Source: JAOTYV01 sp964469835
GTDB lineage: Bacteria; Pseudomonadota; Alphaproteobacteria; UBA8366
Direction: 5' to 3'
Assembly: GCA_964469835.1 (NCBI GenBank)
Contig: CAYYBI010000595.1
Coordinates: forward strand, 1-15,553
Length of the DNA: 15,553 bases
The position numbers were made by a program, and so were the translations under genes. A model generated the notes under the pieces. It did not search any database. It was not told where the DNA came from and saw only the letters and a list, made by a program, of their open reading frames with translations. Positions 13,309 to 15,553 of the stretch are shown piece by piece (the first letter of the stretch is position 1; each line of letters opens with the position of its first letter).

Positions 13309-14496
13309 TCAGCCCGCCGCGGCGGCATTGCCGCCATGGGCGAGATAGTCGAGCGCCGCGGAAACGCCCTTTTTCTGGTGCGGAACGCCGGCGAGCCCCA
13401 ACCCCATCTCTACACCGCACAGGGTGCCGGCCAGCATCAGCTCGTTGAAATCGCCCAAATGCCCAATGCGGAATACCTTGCCCGCGACCTTGCCGAGACC
13501 GTTGCCGAGCGACATGTCGAAATTCTCCAGTACGACCTTTCGGAAAGCGTCCGCGTCATGGCCATCTGGCAGCAGCACGGCGGTGAGCGCGCCGGAATAT
13601 TCGCGTTCGTCCTGGCAAAGGATTTCCAAGTCCCAGCCCCGCACCGCACGCCGGGTCGCTTCCGCGAAACGGGCATGCCGCGCGAACACGTTGTCCAACC
13701 CTTCCTCCATCAGCATGGCAATCGCCTCGCGCAAGCCAAACAAAAGGTTGGTCGCCGGCGTGTAGGGGAAAAACCCGGTCGCGTTGGGCCCGCGCATGGC
13801 GTCCCAGGACCAATATGATTTGGCGAGGGTCGAAGTGGCTTCGGCCTTTGACGCTTTCCCGCTGACAGCGTTGAAACTCAGCCCTGGCGGCAACATCAAT
13901 CCTTTTTGCGATCCACCCACGGTCACGTCGACTCCCCATTCGTCGTGCCGGTAGTCGATTGACCCGAGCGACGAAATCGTATCGACCATGAGCAAGGCCG
14001 GATGCTTGGCTCGATCGATGGCCTCGCGCACCACATCGACACGAGTGGTGCAGCCGGTCGAGGTTTCGTTGTGAACGACGCACACCGCCTTAATCTCATG
14101 CGCACTGTCTTCGGCAAGCCGCGCTTCGATCGCTTCCGGATCCGCGCCGTGCCGCCAATCCCCGGTGATGAATTCGGGCTGCAAGCCGAGGCGCACCGCA
14201 AGCTCGTTCCACAGGGCCGCGAACTGACCGGTCTCATACATCAAGATCCGGTCGCCCGGCGAAAGCGTATTCACCAATGCGGCTTCCCACGCTCCGGTAC
14301 CCGAAGATGGAAAGATGAAGACCTCTTGCCCGGTCTTGAATATTCCCTTCATGCCTTCCAGCACTTCGCCGCCGAGCCGACCAAAATCCGGTCCCCGATG
14401 GTCGATCGTCGCATGATCGATCGCCCGCAACACCCGATCCGGCACATTGGTGGGACCGGGAATTTGCAGGAAATGCCTGCCGCTTCTGAAAGACAT
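13309..14496 (-). CDS. Serine-glyoxylate-type aminotransferase, PLP class V
   Basis: A 395-residue class V aminotransferase, predicted to move an amino group to glyoxylate from serine or a related donor. It shows IPGPTNVPDRVLRAI at residues 12-26, FPSSGTGAWEAAL at 62-74 (cofactor phosphate region), HNETSTG at 142-148, MVDTISSLGS at 170-179 with Asp172, and the PLP lysine Lys198 in GGSQKGLMLPPG. The section SYWSWDAM with FFPYTPATNLLFGL recalls methylotroph SgaA and plant AGT1. Aspartate-glyoxylate transaminase (BhcA) is a close relative, but the other genes of its cycle are not in view. The start has AGAGGTG at 14501-14507. It is divergent from an FAD-dependent hydroxyacid oxidase and shares operators with it, which suggests oxidation of a 2-hydroxy acid coupled to transamination. 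Confidence 0.88.
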   Translation of the reverse strand: MSFRSGRHFLQIPGPTNVPDRVLRAIDHATIDHRGPDFGRLGGEVLEGMKGIFKTGQEVFIFPSSGTGAWEAALVNTLSPGDRILMYETGQFAALWNELAVRLGLQPEFITGDWRHGADPEAIEARLAEDSAHEIKAVCVVHNETSTGCTTRVDVVREAIDRAKHPALLMVDTISSLGSIDYRHDEWGVDVTVGGSQKGLMLPPGLSFNAVSGKASKAEATSTLAKSYWSWDAMRGPNATGFFPYTPATNLLFGLREAIAMLMEEGLDNVFARHARFAEATRRAVRGWDLEILCQDEREYSGALTAVLLPDGHDADAFRKVVLENFDMSLGNGLGKVAGKVFRIGHLGDFNELMLAGTLCGVEMGLGLAGVPHQKKGVSAALDYLAHGGNAAAAG

Positions 14497-14512
14497 GATG
14501 CACCTCTTTATT

Positions 14513-14522
14513 TTGCATGCAA
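14513..14522. promoter_or_regulatory. Operator 1, TTGCATGCAA, at the aminotransferase start site
   Basis: The perfect 10-bp palindrome lies directly downstream of the minus-strand -10 box and covers the predicted transcription start near 14516. This is a classical repressor position. An identical core occurs at 14616-14625. Palindromes of this kind are typical of GntR/FadR-type regulators, but the cognate protein is not in the window. Confidence 0.65.
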
Positions 14523-14551
14523 TTTATACGAAAAATTTAATGCCGATTCAA
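14523..14551 (-). promoter_or_regulatory. Promoter of the aminotransferase gene
   Basis: Read on the minus strand: TTGAAT (14551-14546), a 17-base spacer, and TATAAA (14528-14523). Both boxes are near consensus. The predicted start falls inside operator 1, and the ribosome site AGAGGTG follows at 14507-14501. Confidence 0.65.
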
Positions 14552-14607
14552 AGGCTAATTTATTCCCTGATATTTACGGGTTTTTGATGCGCTTTGCACA
14601 ATAGAAC

Positions 14608-14636
14608 TTTGCATTTTGCATGCAAAACGGTATTTT
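14608..14636 (+). promoter_or_regulatory. Candidate promoter of the FAD-linked oxidase gene
   Basis: TTTGCA at 14608-14613 and TATTTT at 14631-14636 each match four of six consensus bases and are separated by 17 bases. That spacer contains the whole 14-bp operator 2. A weak promoter with its operator in the spacer fits tight repression. The boxes are poor on their own, so the call leans on the operator position. Confidence 0.45.
14614..14627. promoter_or_regulatory. Operator 2, perfect 14-bp palindrome TTTTGCATGCAAAA
   Basis: TTTTGCA at 14614-14620 is followed by its exact complement TGCAAAA at 14621-14627. It shares the TTGCATGCAA core with operator 1, centre to centre 103 bases away, close to ten helical turns. 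Both sites could therefore be bound on one face of the DNA and looped together. A direct TTTGCA repeat at 14608-14613 abuts it. Confidence 0.7.
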
Positions 14637-14644
14637 GAGTTTGG

Positions 14645-14672
14645 AGACTGCCGAGAAATTCAGTCTGGAGAC
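14645..14672 (+). other. Leader hairpin and TGGAGAC repeat before the oxidase start
   Basis: AGACTG at 14645-14650 can pair with CAGTCT at 14661-14666, next to the ribosome site GGAG at 14667-14670. TGGAGAC occurs twice, at 14642-14648 and 14666-14672. The second copy carries the ribosome site. This could modulate translation, but arms of six bases can arise by chance. Confidence 0.3.
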
Positions 14673-14675
14673 GTG

Positions 14676-15553
14676 ATGGCAACCCGTTCGACCCTTGGCG
14701 ACAGCGCACTCGCCGAAGACTTGCGCCGCGAGATCGAAGGCGAGGTTCTGTTCGACCCGTTCAGCCGCGGCCGATACAGTACCGATGCCTCGCACTATCA
14801 GATCGAACCGGTCGGCGTCGTCGTCGCCCGCAACGCCGAAGACGTCACCCGGGCCATCCAGATTGCCCAGAACCATGGCGTTCCCATCCTGCCGCGGGGC
14901 GGCGGCACCTCGCAATGCGGCCAGACGGTGGGCGAGGCCCTGGTGGTCGATGTCAGCAAGCATCTCGACCGGATCCTCGACTTCGATCCCGAAAGCGAGA
15001 CGATTTCGGTCGAACCGGGCATCGCACTGGATCAGCTCAACGGATTCCTCAACCGTCAGGGCTACATGTTCATGGTCGACGTCTCTACCTCGAGCCGGGC
15101 CACGATCGGCGGCATGGCGGGCAACAATAGCTGCGGCGCCCGCTCTATCCGCTACGGCACCATGCGCGACAACGTTCGCGCGATCGACGCAATCATGGCC
15201 GATGGCCGCGCATACCGCTTCGGCGAATTGCCCGCCGACCTGAACGAAGGCGGGTTGCCGCCGGGGTACCGACGCCTGGCGGCCCAACTTACGGCCCTTG
15301 GCGAACGCGAACAGGCCGAAATCCGCGAGCGCTTCCCGCCCCTGATGCGCCGTGTCGGCGGATACAACATCGATGCGCTGGTGCCCGGCATGTCGAACCG
15401 GCCCGGCGGCGAAAAGGTAAACCTTGCGCACCTGTTGGTCGGGTCGGAGGGGACGCTCGGGTTTTCGACCAAGATCGACCTCGCGCTGCACCGGCTGCCC
15501 GCGCACAAGGTCTTGGGCATTTGCCATTTCCCCACCTTCTACAAGGCGATGGA
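14676..15553 (+). CDS. FAD-linked 2-hydroxyacid oxidase/dehydrogenase, 5' part
   Basis: The frame opens at ATG 14676, has GGAG at 14667-14670, and runs without a stop to the window edge, giving 292 residues of an incomplete gene. It belongs to the type-4 FAD-binding (GlcD/D-lactate dehydrogenase) family: PRGGGTSQCGQ at residues 73-83 binds FAD pyrophosphate, then TIGGMAGNNSCGARSIRYG at 143-161, and LLVGSEGTLGFSTKIDLALH at 253-272 leads into the oxidase C-terminal domain. The NNSCGARSIRYGT wording recalls large members fused to a cysteine-rich Fe-S (CCG) domain, such as YdiJ-like D-2-hydroxyglutarate or D-lactate dehydrogenases. That second half would lie beyond the window. Shared operators with the divergent aminotransferase suggest a common inducer, perhaps a small hydroxy acid such as glycolate, glycerate or lactate. 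Confidence 0.85.
   Translation, partial: MATRSTLGDSALAEDLRREIEGEVLFDPFSRGRYSTDASHYQIEPVGVVVARNAEDVTRAIQIAQNHGVPILPRGGGTSQCGQTVGEALVVDVSKHLDRILDFDPESETISVEPGIALDQLNGFLNRQGYMFMVDVSTSSRATIGGMAGNNSCGARSIRYGTMRDNVRAIDAIMADGRAYRFGELPADLNEGGLPPGYRRLAAQLTALGEREQAEIRERFPPLMRRVGGYNIDALVPGMSNRPGGEKVNLAHLLVGSEGTLGFSTKIDLALHRLPAHKVLGICHFPTFYKAM

Noticed and set aside
13317..13338. GGCGGC/GCCGCC hairpin at the convergent ends of the fusion and aminotransferase genes
   Set aside because: It lies in an Ala/Gly-rich C-terminal coding tail with no T-run, so it is not supported as a terminator.
14574..15527. Minus-strand ORF of 317 codons opposite the FAD oxidase
   Set aside because: The plus-strand frame encodes conserved FAD-binding motifs without a stop; the minus frame is its shadow.

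Overview
The window looks like a chromosomal stretch from a free-living alphaproteobacterium. GC content is high. The D-tartrate dehydratase resembles, from memory, the Bradyrhizobium enzyme, and several other products are common in Rhizobiales and Rhodospirillales. I see no mobile element, CRISPR array, tRNA or rRNA, and no clearly foreign island. Nothing here is an obviously new multi-gene system. The strongest unexplained signals are regulatory or structural.

Left part (1-3860) is hydroxy-acid catabolism. It holds the 3' end of a UxaA/SuyB-type lyase, a structured 193-base spacer, D-tartrate dehydratase (tarD), a 26-codon coupled ORF, and a malate/lactate/sulfolactate-type dehydrogenase (Ldh2 family). 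A fumarylacetoacetate-hydrolase-family gene runs convergent to these. The products would feed oxaloacetate and pyruvate into central metabolism. A FAH-family protein could handle oxaloacetate or another oxo acid made by its neighbours (inference).

Middle part (3911-8211) has a small unknown ORF and a protein-isoaspartate methyltransferase that carries a lipoprotein signal. Opposite them is a 926-residue DUF2339 polytopic membrane protein whose coding sequence contains a perfect 26-bp palindrome. A 477-base AT-richer spacer follows, with a good promoter for the next operon.

Right-middle part (8212-13302) is a tight three-gene operon. It encodes a TetR regulator, an alpha/beta hydrolase (lipase-like) overlapping it by 8 bases, and a 1144-residue fusion of LplT-type lysophospholipid flippase, PlsC acyltransferase and acyl-ACP synthetase. 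Together they suggest regulated deacylation, flipping and reacylation of membrane lipid.

Right end (13309-15553) has a serine-glyoxylate-type aminotransferase on the minus strand. It is divergent from an FAD-dependent 2-hydroxyacid oxidase that runs off the window. The 179-base gap between them carries two copies of the palindrome TTGCATGCAA. One sits at the start site of the minus promoter and the other exactly fills the spacer of the plus promoter, so a single absent regulator probably controls both genes.
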